This document shows, one piece after another, positions 10,381-20,454 of a stretch of DNA of 64,000 bases. The notes beneath the pieces are model-generated. The model had not been told where the DNA came from, made no database searches, and was given only the letters and a program-made list of their open reading frames with translations. The translations under genes were made by a program, and so were the position numbers. Each line of letters begins with the position of its first letter. The stretch's first letter is position 1. Source of the stretch: Gracilaria gracilis. Taxonomy: Eukaryota > Rhodophyta > Florideophyceae > Gracilariales > Gracilariaceae. The stretch lies in NCBI GenBank assembly GCA_030374805.1, contig JARGSG010000025.1, forward strand, positions 806,001 to 870,000, given 5' to 3'.

Positions 10381-11005
10381 TTCTTCAAGCTGATTGAGGA
10401 TGGACCAGTTTCTCAGGTCTGGCCTCAAAACGGAAGTTGAGGTTTCGATTGAGGACCCAAAGTGAAAGTGTAGTTGATGGACTAGTTGGCTTAGCTTGTT
10501 CAGAAACAGCTCTTGACCATACCGGTCCGCAGGATTAGATACGTATGCCGTTTTGAAGGTACAGGTATGGTGCTGGCCCTGTTTGGTACCAACGCTACCG
10601 TTGGTAGATAAAAGATATTAGATAAGTTACACGACGGAACCAGGAACGGGGAAAAAGACCCGCAGTTCTGTTTCGCATGAACCAATCACTCCTTTTCAAA
10701 ATAGGCTTTTTTTAATGCATACAGCCGACATGGATAGGAGCTATGCTGGGCCACAAGCCTGCAGTTCAGGCCCTGAACATGTGACCTCGTGGTGAACTAA
10801 TCGTAATGCGTTCTTCAATCCAGCCCGTAGAGCTTTGTCTCTTACTCTACTCAACGATGAACCAGCGCTTCAGGGTTGAGAAAAATTTTGCGGCTGACGA
10901 TTGAAGTCGCCATACGAAGGCAGAGCGTCATTTCCCTTTTCAAGCGGGGTAGCGACGTAGCGACTCATCGTAGACTTTTGACTTGGAAGACAACATAGCT
11001 ACAGT
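10381..11005. other. Divergent promoter region, UBR7-like / phytyl ester synthase-like
   Basis: A 625-bp region between head-to-head starts. The clearest feature is the double palindromic element at 10587-10606. I found no RNA gene. Confidence 0.5.
10587..10606. promoter_or_regulatory. Double palindromic motif upstream of UBR7-like gene
   Basis: TACCAACG (10587-10594) and TACCGTTGGTA (10596-10606) lie one base apart, so CCAACG is followed immediately by its inverted copy. It is a member of the palindrome set recurring in this window and sits between two divergent genes. A binding-site role is inference. Confidence 0.4.
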
Positions 11006-13012
11006 ATGTTTGAGGACCTCTGCTTCTTGCCGACATACTCTTCGGTTCGTCCGAATCCATTGCATCAAGCACAGGCAGTATGTCTGAAACGCTCGTTTTC
11101 GTCCATCGAGGTTTACCACCGAACATCAACGTTGAAACGCGGACAGAGCGTCCAACGCGTTGCGCGGATGACCGCAAGTCAGGTTGTCTTTGTCGAAGAT
11201 CCTCAAAGGCCCTTTCGTCTTCTTGGACCTCGGCAGCAACGTGCCTCGTCGCCTGTTCTTCTCTACATTGCCGGACTTGATGCAGAGCCTCTCCCGGAAA
11301 ATCAATGTGAAAAAGTGCGAGAGCAGTACTCAGTTGTCTCTCTATGTCATACCAAGAGAGATCAGAGTGATTGGGAATGTCTCGTACGCTCTGCACTACA
11401 AACTATCGAAGTTCTGAGGCAAAATAGTACTGGTATAACAGTAGTTGGTGAGAGTTTTGGGGCAGCATTTGCTCTTCGAATAGCTGCCGCCTCTCCTCCG
11501 AACACGTTCGATCGGCTTGTCTTGTTAAACTCTGGCACTGCTCTTTCCAATCAACCTTTCCTAAGTGGACTCACCAATTTGCTTCCCATTCTACGAATTG
11601 ATGCAACCGAACGAGGTTTGTATAAACTCGCCGGGATTATCTTATTCAAAGCATTGCTCACCCGTGAGGAACGTCTAGATGACCGCAACGTCCCTCCAGG
11701 GATTTCCGCTTTTCGCAGCATCGACATACAGAGCATTCCGATCCCGACCTTGTGTCATCGCGTGAAGCTACTTCGTGAGTTTGAAACAACGTTTCCAGAT
11801 TCTTGTATGAACCTAGTTAATATTCCCACAACGCTAGTCGCCTCTCAGAATGATCGTCTTTTGAACTCAACGAAGGAAGCTCATAGACTTGCACGTATTC
11901 TTCCCAATGTTGAACGAGTAATAACTCTTGAAGATTGTGAGCACGCCGCTCTGTGGGAAAGGGATGTGAGCTTGTCTGATCTCATTGCCTCGGATGAACA
12001 AGAAAAACAAAGAAGCAATTCAAATGCCCACGATGGAGCTCGTGTTTTCTCGGGAAACGGCGAAGCTACGCCTTTCCAGTCGGAGAAAGGTTATGAGTAC
12101 AATGAAGCCATTGAAGAAGGTAGAAAAGTGTTTGAGCCCTGGAGGAGAGCGATTTCTCCTAAAGTTGTGGGCAAGGCCAACGTTGAGGATGCTCTGAGAA
12201 TGTCACAGTGCAGTAGAGGGAACCGGCCAGTCCTCTTCGTGGGCAACCATGGCATGCTCGGTATTATGGATACTTCACTTATTTACATGGAGATACATGA
12301 CCTCCTTAACGGTGACAGACTTCGACCGTTGGCCGATCGAATTCATTTTGGTCTCTACTCCAAGGTTTCAAACGGAAGGTGGGATAACTTTATAAAGACG
12401 CTCGGGGCCGTAAGGGCAAGCCCTTTGAGTTTCTACCGTCTGCTGGCATCGGGTGATAGGATTTTGTTGTTTCCTGGGGGGGCCAGAGAAGTTTGTCGTC
12501 GCCGAGGGGAGCGAAATCAGATCTTTTGGGACGACAAGCTGGACTTCTTACGGCCCGCTGCGAAGTTTAACGCACTCATAGTGCCCTTCAGTGCCGTTGG
12601 GGCTGACGATGCAGTGAATCTCCTACTTGACGGGCAAGAGATGCAGAAACTTCCGGTACTCGGCCCGGCAATTCGTCGATTTCTGGAGGGCAATGATCTA
12701 TCTGTGGCAAATGTTATGCCGCTTACCACAACACCACCACGGCTCGACCGCTTTTACTTTAAATTCCATGAAGCAATTGATACCGAAGATATAGACTCTT
12801 CGGATATTGATGCATGCGGAGAAGTTTACAGAAGAGTTAAAGAGGTAGTCGAACATGGTATCAGCCAACTCATCACAGAACGAGAGAAAGACCCGCACAG
12901 GACATGGCAATCACGCACTGTGGGTACATTTGTGAAGCAAGTGAGCAAAGTTCCAACTCCAGGAGATGCCCTGAGGTCTCTCCTAGATATCATGCCTGGT
13001 TTTGATTTATAA
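11006..13012 (+). CDS. Phytyl ester synthase-like acyltransferase, probably plastidial
   Basis: A 668-residue two-domain protein: an alpha/beta hydrolase with nucleophile elbow GESFGAAFA (near residue 148), then an acyltransferase region with GNHGMLGIMD (near 413) and LFPGGAREV (near 489). This order is that of the plant PES/DGAT-like family (Arabidopsis PES1 and PES2). Those enzymes esterify free phytol and diacylglycerol with fatty acids in plastoglobules during chlorophyll breakdown and stress. The first 50-55 residues are Ser/Arg/Thr-rich, low in acidic residues, and look like a transit peptide; a second ATG at about residue 54 could begin an untargeted form. Substrate and plastid location are inferred from the family. 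Confidence 0.8.
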   Translation: MFEDLCFLPTYSSVRPNPLHQAQAVCLKRSFSSIEVYHRTSTLKRGQSVQRVARMTASQVVFVEDPQRPFRLLGPRQQRASSPVLLYIAGLDAEPLPENQCEKVREQYSVVSLCHTKRDQSDWECLVRSALQTIEVLRQNSTGITVVGESFGAAFALRIAAASPPNTFDRLVLLNSGTALSNQPFLSGLTNLLPILRIDATERGLYKLAGIILFKALLTREERLDDRNVPPGISAFRSIDIQSIPIPTLCHRVKLLREFETTFPDSCMNLVNIPTTLVASQNDRLLNSTKEAHRLARILPNVERVITLEDCEHAALWERDVSLSDLIASDEQEKQRSNSNAHDGARVFSGNGEATPFQSEKGYEYNEAIEEGRKVFEPWRRAISPKVVGKANVEDALRMSQCSRGNRPVLFVGNHGMLGIMDTSLIYMEIHDLLNGDRLRPLADRIHFGLYSKVSNGRWDNFIKTLGAVRASPLSFYRLLASGDRILLFPGGAREVCRRRGERNQIFWDDKLDFLRPAAKFNALIVPFSAVGADDAVNLLLDGQEMQKLPVLGPAIRRFLEGNDLSVANVMPLTTTPPRLDRFYFKFHEAIDTEDIDSSDIDACGEVYRRVKEVVEHGISQLITEREKDPHRTWQSRTVGTFVKQVSKVPTPGDALRSLLDIMPGFDL

Positions 13013-13333
13013 AAGCTTATGAATCCATTTAACTTCACAATAACATCATAGATCATACCAAAGTTATCTCCAGAATCGACACTGGATGGTTGTACCAGTC
13101 GCGAGCAGCTAAGTCACAATATGCTTCAAGCGCATTGACTTTGGTAGTTGCTGCCTGCAATCGTACCCGACAAACGTTTCTGGAAGACCGAAAATGTCTC
13201 CACTCTAACCTATTGCCTTCCCGTCCCAAACCCTTTCACATCAAGCTAGTCGCAACTGCATGCAATGCCTTGGCCTATAGCTCATGAAAGACAGGTGGGG
13301 TTTCCATTTCCAGCATAAAAGATGGGAGGCAGA
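13013..13333. other. Convergent 3' intergenic region
   Basis: A 321-bp gap between the tail-to-tail phytyl ester synthase-like and arsenite methyltransferase genes. No feature recognised. Confidence 0.5.
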
Positions 13334-14779
13334 CTAACAACAGCCATCAGAAGTTGGACGGCAGGTAGAAGATTTGATCTCTTCGTCCTTCGTCTTTGGC
13401 TGCCAGCAGGAGCTCGCTTCCGTCCCGTTCGCTTCCTTTTTCCAATCAGGTTTCGCCTGTTGCGTATTGGAAGGACTACAAGATGCTTCCTTCTGAGCAT
13501 CAGGTTTGCTAGTTTCATTCGGGACCGACTTGCTCCTGTTGCAACAGGAAGAAGGATCTTCCAGCGATTCCGCGTCCTGCTTGAGCGTTGTAGAAGCAGG
13601 AAGGCTTGCACTGCCACTTGGACAGCATGAGGATTTCTTCATTATGGGAGAGTTGTCTGCTATACTCACATCAGAAACTAATGGTGCCGGAGGGCAGCGA
13701 GTGCTGTTCCTTTTTTCCTGAGAACGTCCCAGGAGTGGTAAGGGGCGGAAGCATCTTATATCTAGTATATCAGATGAACTCTCCTGTGTCCGCACGAAGG
13801 CACCACGATGCTCGATTCGTTCAGTAACTGTGAACAAGCGCTTGTATCTTGATTGTTTCAATATGGCCGCAGTATTCGAATCAATGGGTGTCGGTACATC
13901 CTTGTTGAAGGTGTTATCTATGTCAAACTTCAGACCGCTACCACATGACACATATGTTGCATTCTGTCCGTAATCCTCACGCGTAGCTTCCAAAGCTTCA
14001 ACCTTAAAAGCACGAATTGTTAACGAATAGAAAGTAACATCCGGTACAAGCTTGCGAAGTTCCGGGTCTTGCAGTTCAATTGGGGCAGCTGAGACGATTC
14101 GCACATCTGGGAATCCAACTTCATTCATAATTGTATGAAAGTCTTGAACGTATAAAGCCCCACCCAGGCACTCGCCGACCAAAACTTCATGTGAGGCAGC
14201 TTCTTTCGTTAAACGACGATCCGCATACACGTCCGAAAAATAAAACTCTCCTCCTTGCTTCAGAACACGAGACACTTCAGAGAACACAGCTTTCTTATCG
14301 GGACTTAAATTACAAACGCAGTTGGAAATAACGACGTCAAGCGATGCATCTTCAATGTTTGCCGAGCGCAAATCTTCAATAAAACCATGACGGAATTGGA
14401 CGTTAGATTGAGCATCAGGTCCAAAGAACTGAGTTGCATGATATTGCTTGTGACGACTTGCGATTTCAAGTTGCTCAGGAGTCATATCGACGCCAATGAC
14501 GGATCCATGTTCACCAACAAGCGCGGATGAGAGGTAAACATCACGACCAGTACCACAGCCGAGGTCCAGTACCGCGCAACCCTTCAAGTGTGACGGAATC
14601 GGCGAGCCACAGCCATAAAAGCGAGAGGTTACTTCGGGGTGAAGACGGGCAATGATGGAGCGATGCGATTCCGGCACGGCGTCGATGGGACAGCATGCAG
14701 AGGTCTTGAGATCGGAGGTGGAAGACAGAGTGGAGGAGTAGTACTTTGAGACTGATTGATGTTGCTTCTCGGGCTCCAT
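13334..14779 (-). CDS. arsM: Arsenite S-adenosylmethionine methyltransferase with Cys-rich tail
   Basis: A 481-residue class I SAM methyltransferase. The SAM-binding loop DLGCGTGRD lies at residues 72-80. The four catalytic or As(III)-binding cysteines of this family can be matched: C29/C30, C57 (FYGCGS), C154/C156 (SNCVCNLS) and C204 (GECLGG). The spacings are close to those of the Cyanidioschyzon ArsM enzymes (C44, C72, C174, C224). The family converts arsenite stepwise to methylated, partly volatile arsenicals for detoxification. The 120-residue C-terminal extension is unusually rich in cysteine, with repeated SSCC/SCCP/SSCCN, SSCW and terminal GCC motifs; such clusters could add metalloid-binding sites (inference). 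ATG at 14779. A TACCTTCGGT element lies about 145 bp upstream. Confidence 0.88.
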   Translation of the reverse strand: MEPEKQHQSVSKYYSSTLSSTSDLKTSACCPIDAVPESHRSIIARLHPEVTSRFYGCGSPIPSHLKGCAVLDLGCGTGRDVYLSSALVGEHGSVIGVDMTPEQLEIASRHKQYHATQFFGPDAQSNVQFRHGFIEDLRSANIEDASLDVVISNCVCNLSPDKKAVFSEVSRVLKQGGEFYFSDVYADRRLTKEAASHEVLVGECLGGALYVQDFHTIMNEVGFPDVRIVSAAPIELQDPELRKLVPDVTFYSLTIRAFKVEALEATREDYGQNATYVSCGSGLKFDIDNTFNKDVPTPIDSNTAAILKQSRYKRLFTVTERIEHRGAFVRTQESSSDILDIRCFRPLPLLGRSQEKRNSTRCPPAPLVSDVSIADNSPIMKKSSCCPSGSASLPASTTLKQDAESLEDPSSCCNRSKSVPNETSKPDAQKEASCSPSNTQQAKPDWKKEANGTEASSCWQPKTKDEEIKSSTCRPTSDGCC

Positions 14780-14920
14780 TTTGTGATACGGGTGGATGGA
14801 TAGTGATGACTACTGAAACAACGAGTCGTTGTTAACCCTCTTACCCCGGCGGCGTAAGGCGGAGATGTGTGTTTCGAAGAGATGAGAAGTATCAAAGACT
14901 TTTTACTCTCGAATATATAC

Positions 14921-14931
14921 TACCTTCGGTT
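14921..14931. promoter_or_regulatory. TACCTTCGGTT motif upstream of arsM-like gene
   Basis: Near-copy of TACCTTCGGTA, seen also at 49820-49830 and, in the opposite orientation, at 59820-59830. It lies about 145 bp upstream of the arsenite methyltransferase start. Function unproven. Confidence 0.3.
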
Positions 14932-15712
14932 TCTTGTAGATTCTACAATGTAGAAATTGTGTCTGCTTATGGCTGACGTGGGTGATGCCCCCGTCACCTC
15001 TGAGCAGCCCCACCGGGCAGCGCCCTGGAGTTCTGCCTTTCTCGTTCGGTCGGAAATGGGTTCAAGAATGGCACTCATGGGCCTTCAGGCCCTGTCTAAG
15101 AGCCCCGGTTACACGAGAATTGCTTTAGATTAAAGAGTACGTGCACCAACGGTACATGTACTTCACTACCGAGAAACCTGTACGTGTACTGTACCCACAA
15201 ACATTTGTACGTGTCATGATGAACACCTGGACTTCGTGGCCACGTATATGAGTGATTCGATAGCAGTCAATGATCTTTGCTCTCGATCTCGTTCAGAACA
15301 CGTGACTAGAGATGTTGGATCGCCCAGCGGGCGATGGACCACGTCGGCGGCGATGATTGGGCGCCAGGTCGCAACGTGTGTGGTGACGATTGGGGCCACG
15401 TGCCAGTTACAACGGCTGTTGTACGAAAGAGACAGCCACAGCTGTGTGTAGTTGCGGATTTGCTTGCGCCTCATTTGCACCGGCTCTCTTGCGTGTGGTG
15501 CTCGCGCACTGCTCGTCACTCACGCGTTCGTTCGGGCCACAATGGCCAGTTGCATCCGTTGCCGGGTTTTGCGCGCTACCCTCGTATGGTTGCAATGTAT
15601 GATACGATGGCTTGTTGCTGCTGCTATGCATCATCTTGGATATACATGATTTCCATTCTCGCTGATATGAATGGACTTCCATACAAGCCCTTTGAAACGC
15701 TAGTTGTGGATG

Positions 15713-15769
15713 AGGAGCCCAAGATGTGCGCGTATAGCCACTGGCTATACGCGCACATCTTGGGCTCCT
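15713..15769. repeat. 57-bp palindrome with 28-bp perfect arms
   Basis: Arms at 15713-15740 and 15742-15769 are exact inverted copies separated by one base. The left arm runs from AGGAGCCCAAG to TATAGCCA. As RNA it would form a very stable 28-bp hairpin with almost no loop; as DNA it could extrude a cruciform. It lies between divergent genes and is not inside a recognised transposon. Confidence 0.95.
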
Positions 15770-16341
15770 TGGCTATTAGCCACACGCTGCGAGATGCCAC
15801 TTGTGCGGGCCTGCTTGTCTGGTATTCCAGGGTAGAAGAACCTGTAACTACCTTCGTATGTACGTCTTGCGTAGAACACTCTAGACACGTCGCCTTCCAG
15901 AGCGTCTTGCCAAAGGTCTCACTGTGCTCCAGTTCTTTCTCCAAACCATATCCAGCAAGATACATAACGCTCATTTTGATCGACTTGAACGCAACTTCTG
16001 AATAATCATCGTCTGCAAACGCAGCAAGGACACTCCGCGTCTGCACTACTCTTTTGCCTTCCACTCACGTCGCACCGCTTCACTTCAATATCCGTTGCAG
16101 AACTAGTTGGTCCACACTGCCTAACACGTTGTCGAGTCTTTTTCAGCCGCAAATATTTCTTTCATTGGTTTCACTGGTTTGCTGTTTTCATTTGATACAA
16201 CCTTCATCGATCTCTTTCGCAGTTCACATTCGCCACTACTAAACTTTACTTGCTATCCGTCGTCGTCGTCAGAAGGGCAGCTTGTGAATCAGTAGGTCTT
16301 CCATCCCTTCATCACCGTCAACGGGGTACCCCCCATCACAT

Positions 16342-19300
16342 ATGACGGACCAACCCACTGGAACCGTTGTCAAACCCGGCAATGAAGAAGTCGAACGAAG
16401 ATCTTGTCCGGAAGGAAAGGCCAACATCTTCTCCAAAGTATTTTTTGTATGGCTCTTCCCCTTTATTCATCAGGGCTGGAAGAACCCTCTGCAAGATGGC
16501 GATCTCTGGGAATTGCGGGACTTTGAACGTGGTGCCCACACATCGTCTAATCTAATTCGCGAGTTTGAGAATGTCGAACATATCAACACCAAGCAACCTA
16601 GGCTACAAATAGCACTCTTCAGAAACCATCGCCCATTGCTCATGTCCACAGCTGTTCTCAAGACCATTGACGTAGCGATGCAGCTGACACAACCGGTTTT
16701 TGTCAATCGTTTGCTTACTTTCTTGCAGGACAAGAGCACTTTGGACAATCCACCAAGCAACTCTGTCGGTATTTTGTGGTCCCTTGGACTTTTCTTAGCT
16801 CCTTTGATCAAGACTCTGGTTGAGAATCATTATTTCATGCGCACAATGCGTGGAGGAATGCGGGTGCGTTCGGGTTTGCAAGGTGCCATTTATGATAAGA
16901 GTCTTCGAATGAGCCCCTCTGCGAGAGCCACATCATCACTTGGAGAGATAGTCAACCTTATGCAACTTGACACTCAGCGTATTGGTGACTTCTTCCAGTT
17001 CTTCCATGTGTTGTGGTCCGCTCCTATCCAAATCCTTGGCGCTGTGGCGTTGCTATATCACTACATTGGAGTGTCCGCTATCATTGGTCTAATCGTAACA
17101 TTGGCATCCCTCCCTCTTCAAGGAAAACTCATGGCCGCGCAAATGCGGTTGCGTAAAGCTGGAATTGGCATCACAGACAGAAGGGTGAAGCTCATGAACG
17201 AAATTCTTCAGGGCATCAAAGCGGTCAAGTTCTATGCTTGGGAAGAGCCATTTGCAGCCGCGGTGGACAAGGAAAGAAGCGAGGAAGTGAAAAAGTTTTC
17301 CCGCACGATCTGGCTCAGATCTGCATTCATGGCCATTATGATGGTCATGCCGATTCTCGTGGGAGTCATCACATTTTCGTTCTTCAGCGGTGTCTTCAAG
17401 AGAGCTTTGAACCCAGCGATTGTGTTCACCGGTATTACCTTGTTGAACCAACTGCGCGCTCCGATTCTGATGTTGCCGATGACTGTAAATGCGTACATTG
17501 ATGCTCGCATCGGTATGAAACGTATCGAACGCTTTCTTGGTCTCGAGGATACTGACAATTACTCTCGCAGTAGCAAGTCCGGAGGTAGCGATTCGGATTC
17601 TCCAACATATCCGCATCACCAGAAAAGTAACGACTCGCTTACAGGGTCCTCCAGTGAAGGAGAGTCTGTAGGAATTGAGATCACAGACGGGGCATTCGAA
17701 TGGAGCAAGCTTGCCCAAGATGATACGGTTGTCCAGAAGAAAGGCTTTCTATCTTCATGTCTCCCGAAGAGGAAGAAGAACTCTGACCAGACTAGTCAAA
17801 GTAGTCCTAGTGACGGAAACGCGGAGCAGAAGCACGTCTCGGCTCGTGGGCCAGTCCTTTCGGATATCAACGTCAATCTCAAGGGTGGAGAATTGGCCGC
17901 TGTTGTTGGGAGGGTTGGTTCTGGTAAGTCTTCCCTCATTCACGCAATTCTTGGCGAGATGAGGAAGATTCGGGGCTCTGTTAGCCTTGAGGGGAGCGTT
18001 GCGTACGTTGCACAAACTGCATGGATTTTCAACGATACCCTACGGAACAATATCACCTTTGGAAAAGATTTTGACGCACGACTATACAAGAAGGCCTTGG
18101 ATGTCTCCGCTCTCAAGTATGACATTGACATCCTTCCCGCTGGAGATTTGACGGCCATCGGTGAAAAAGGTATAAATCTTTCGGGCGGTCAGAAACAACG
18201 CGTCAGTATTGCCCGCGCTGTTTACGCTAATGCGGATGTTTATATTTTCGATGATCCTCTGTCTGCCTTGGATGCCCATGTCAGTAAGGAAGTGTTTCAG
18301 AAATGCTTGTCGAAAGATGGCTTCTTAAGAAAGAAACTCAGAATCTTGATCACCAATCAAGTCCACGTGCTTCCGGAATGTGACAAAGTTTTGTTCTTGG
18401 AGCAGGGTACAATCCGACGTCAGGGAACCTACTCTACTCTGGCTGCGACAGATTCATCTTTCCAGCAGATGATCAACGAACAAGAAGAGGAGGAGGAAGG
18501 GCATGAAGAAGAAGATCAAGAACGCAATGAGGAATCCAGGCAAGAGGCTAGCAGGCATTCGGTGTCTATGTCTGTTTCAAAAACGAAAGACCAGAGAGAA
18601 GGGAATGACCCAGGACAAAAGGCCGGAACGACACTAATGCAAGAAGAAGAGCGGAAGACTGGAAATGTGGTTGCCAAGGCATATTATCAATACGCGGTAG
18701 CATGTGGTGGTATAATCGTTTTCACTATCATGCTCATCTTCTGGGCTGCAACAGTGGTGTTGTCGGTAATCGTTCAGTGGTGGCTATCCTACTGGTCCGA
18801 ACGCGAAAGTCTGAATGATCCAAGACCTATTGGCTTTTTCATGGGAATTTACTTTGCTCTCGCAGTGGGTTACGCAATCATGACGATGGTGCGGAGTATC
18901 TGGTTCTTAAACCTGGCACTGTACGCGTCGAAGAGGTTGCATGACAAGATGGTCAAGAGCGTTCTGTGGGCTCCTTTGACTTTCTTCGACACGACCCCAA
19001 TCGGCAGAATCATTTCTCGATTCTCTAGGGACGTACAGACGTTGGACGAACTGCTTCCTCAGTATTTCCAACAAATGCTTACCACAACGCTAAACCTGGT
19101 CGCATCATATGCGTTCATTGGCGTCATTCTTCCCATATTCTTCAGTGTGGCCGTGCCAGTGACTCTCTTTTACTTTGCGTTGCAGCGCTTTTTCAATCGC
19201 ACGTCTCTGGAATTGAAGAGATTGGATTCGATTTCAAAGTCGCCGATCTACGCACACTTTTCTGAAACACTGGGAGGCCTCAGCACAATCAGAGCGTACA

Positions 19301-20454
19301 GCAAGCAAAACCAGGCCAAGGGTGAAAACATGCGCATGATTGATGTGAATCAACGAGCTTACTTTTCGTGGATTGCCGCAAATCGTTGGTTCTCTTTGTA
19401 CCTCGAAATGGCCGGAACGCTGCTGATTTTCGCCACAGCTCTGTTTAGTGTGTTTGCTCCCACCGACATCTTTGCAGGAAACATTGGCCTCAGTCTATCG
19501 TATGCATTGCAGGTGACAGGCATCCTTGGCTTCACGGTAAGATCCATTACGGAATTGGAGGGTCAGATGAGCTCCGTCGAACGTGCGAAGTTCTACAGCG
19601 AGGAGTTGCCTCAAGAAGCTCCTGCTAAATTCGATCCCGAGGATGACGTGAAGCCCAAAAATTGGCCAACGGAAGGGAAAGTCTCTATTAACGACGTTCA
19701 AATGCGTTATAGAGAAGAATTAGATCTGGTACTGAAGGGCGTGAACGTTTCTATAGCTGGTGGTGAGAAGGTGGGTGTAGTTGGGCGCACTGGAAGCGGC
19801 AAGAGCTCTCTTATGGTTGCAATTCTGCGTATGGTCGAAATTGAAGGAGGTGAAATTTGTATAGATGGTGTGAATCTCCGTGAACTTGGATTGAGCGATG
19901 TGCGAACGAACATCACAATTATTCCACAGGATCCTGTGATGTTCAGTGGGACAATCCGATTCAACTTGGATCCATTTAATCGTCACTCTGATGCAGAAAT
20001 ATGGGATGCGTTGGAGAAGTCGCACATGAAGCAGTTTGTGATGGAATTCGAGGGAGGTCTAGAAGCGCGGGTTGCCGAGTACGGAGAAAACCTGTCTGCT
20101 GGTCAGAGGCAAGTAATCTGCCTGACTCGCGCTTTGCTGCGAAACTCGAAGATCCTGATCCTCGACGAGGCTAGCAGCTCGCTTGATATGGAGACAGACA
20201 GACTGATTCAGGAAACCATCCGCACGCACTTGAAGGACGCGACGATTTTGACGATTGCGCATCGACTTTTTACTCTTGCGGACTACGATAAGATTCTTGT
20301 GATGGAGGATGGAAATGCGTCTGAATTCGGCTCTCCCGCGGAATTGCTGAGCCAGACGGATGGCCAGTTCAAGGCCTTGGTTGACTCACTGGGTTCGAAG
20401 GGTGCAGCACAGTTTAGACAATTGGTAGCTGGTGGGCCATCAAGCTCATCATAG
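16342..20454 (+). CDS. ABCC/MRP-type ABC exporter (full transporter, short form)
   Basis: A 1370-residue full ABC transporter in the order TMD1-NBD1-TMD2-NBD2, without the extra N-terminal TMD0 of long MRPs (an MRP4-like layout). NBD1 has Walker A GRVGSGKSSL (near 520), LSGGQKQR (near 612) and IFDDPLSALD. NBD2 has Walker A GRTGSGKSSL (near 1146), LSAGQRQ (near 1250) and ILDEASSSLD. The NBD1 Walker B ends in Asp rather than the catalytic Glu, the usual asymmetry of this family. An acidic linker (NEQEEEEEGHEEEDQER) joins NBD1 to TMD2. ABCC proteins export glutathione or other organic-anion conjugates at vacuolar or plasma membranes. Its head-to-head pairing with the arsenite methyltransferase invites a link to arsenic-thiol export, but that is only suggestive. 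Confidence 0.92.
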   Translation: MTDQPTGTVVKPGNEEVERRSCPEGKANIFSKVFFVWLFPFIHQGWKNPLQDGDLWELRDFERGAHTSSNLIREFENVEHINTKQPRLQIALFRNHRPLLMSTAVLKTIDVAMQLTQPVFVNRLLTFLQDKSTLDNPPSNSVGILWSLGLFLAPLIKTLVENHYFMRTMRGGMRVRSGLQGAIYDKSLRMSPSARATSSLGEIVNLMQLDTQRIGDFFQFFHVLWSAPIQILGAVALLYHYIGVSAIIGLIVTLASLPLQGKLMAAQMRLRKAGIGITDRRVKLMNEILQGIKAVKFYAWEEPFAAAVDKERSEEVKKFSRTIWLRSAFMAIMMVMPILVGVITFSFFSGVFKRALNPAIVFTGITLLNQLRAPILMLPMTVNAYIDARIGMKRIERFLGLEDTDNYSRSSKSGGSDSDSPTYPHHQKSNDSLTGSSSEGESVGIEITDGAFEWSKLAQDDTVVQKKGFLSSCLPKRKKNSDQTSQSSPSDGNAEQKHVSARGPVLSDINVNLKGGELAAVVGRVGSGKSSLIHAILGEMRKIRGSVSLEGSVAYVAQTAWIFNDTLRNNITFGKDFDARLYKKALDVSALKYDIDILPAGDLTAIGEKGINLSGGQKQRVSIARAVYANADVYIFDDPLSALDAHVSKEVFQKCLSKDGFLRKKLRILITNQVHVLPECDKVLFLEQGTIRRQGTYSTLAATDSSFQQMINEQEEEEEGHEEEDQERNEESRQEASRHSVSMSVSKTKDQREGNDPGQKAGTTLMQEEERKTGNVVAKAYYQYAVACGGIIVFTIMLIFWAATVVLSVIVQWWLSYWSERESLNDPRPIGFFMGIYFALAVGYAIMTMVRSIWFLNLALYASKRLHDKMVKSVLWAPLTFFDTTPIGRIISRFSRDVQTLDELLPQYFQQMLTTTLNLVASYAFIGVILPIFFSVAVPVTLFYFALQRFFNRTSLELKRLDSISKSPIYAHFSETLGGLSTIRAYSKQNQAKGENMRMIDVNQRAYFSWIAANRWFSLYLEMAGTLLIFATALFSVFAPTDIFAGNIGLSLSYALQVTGILGFTVRSITELEGQMSSVERAKFYSEELPQEAPAKFDPEDDVKPKNWPTEGKVSINDVQMRYREELDLVLKGVNVSIAGGEKVGVVGRTGSGKSSLMVAILRMVEIEGGEICIDGVNLRELGLSDVRTNITIIPQDPVMFSGTIRFNLDPFNRHSDAEIWDALEKSHMKQFVMEFEGGLEARVAEYGENLSAGQRQVICLTRALLRNSKILILDEASSSLDMETDRLIQETIRTHLKDATILTIAHRLFTLADYDKILVMEDGNASEFGSPAELLSQTDGQFKALVDSLGSKGAAQFRQLVAGGPSSSS

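Larger units (their letters stand above)
14780..16341. other. Divergent upstream region, arsM-like / ABCC transporter
   Basis: A 1.56-kb region between head-to-head starts. It contains TACCTTCGGT (14921-14930), CACCAACGGTA (15144-15154), TGTACGTGTACTGTAC (15179-15194) and a nearly perfect 57-bp palindrome (15713-15769). Open frames of 146-223 codons occur on both strands around the palindrome but show no known domain and lack convincing starts, so they are not annotated as genes. Confidence 0.5.

Noticed and set aside
15334-16064. Overlapping 223- and 146-codon frames on opposite strands around the 57-bp palindrome
   Set aside because: No known domain, the minus-strand frame lacks an ATG, and the overlap through a palindrome makes both look like chance frames.
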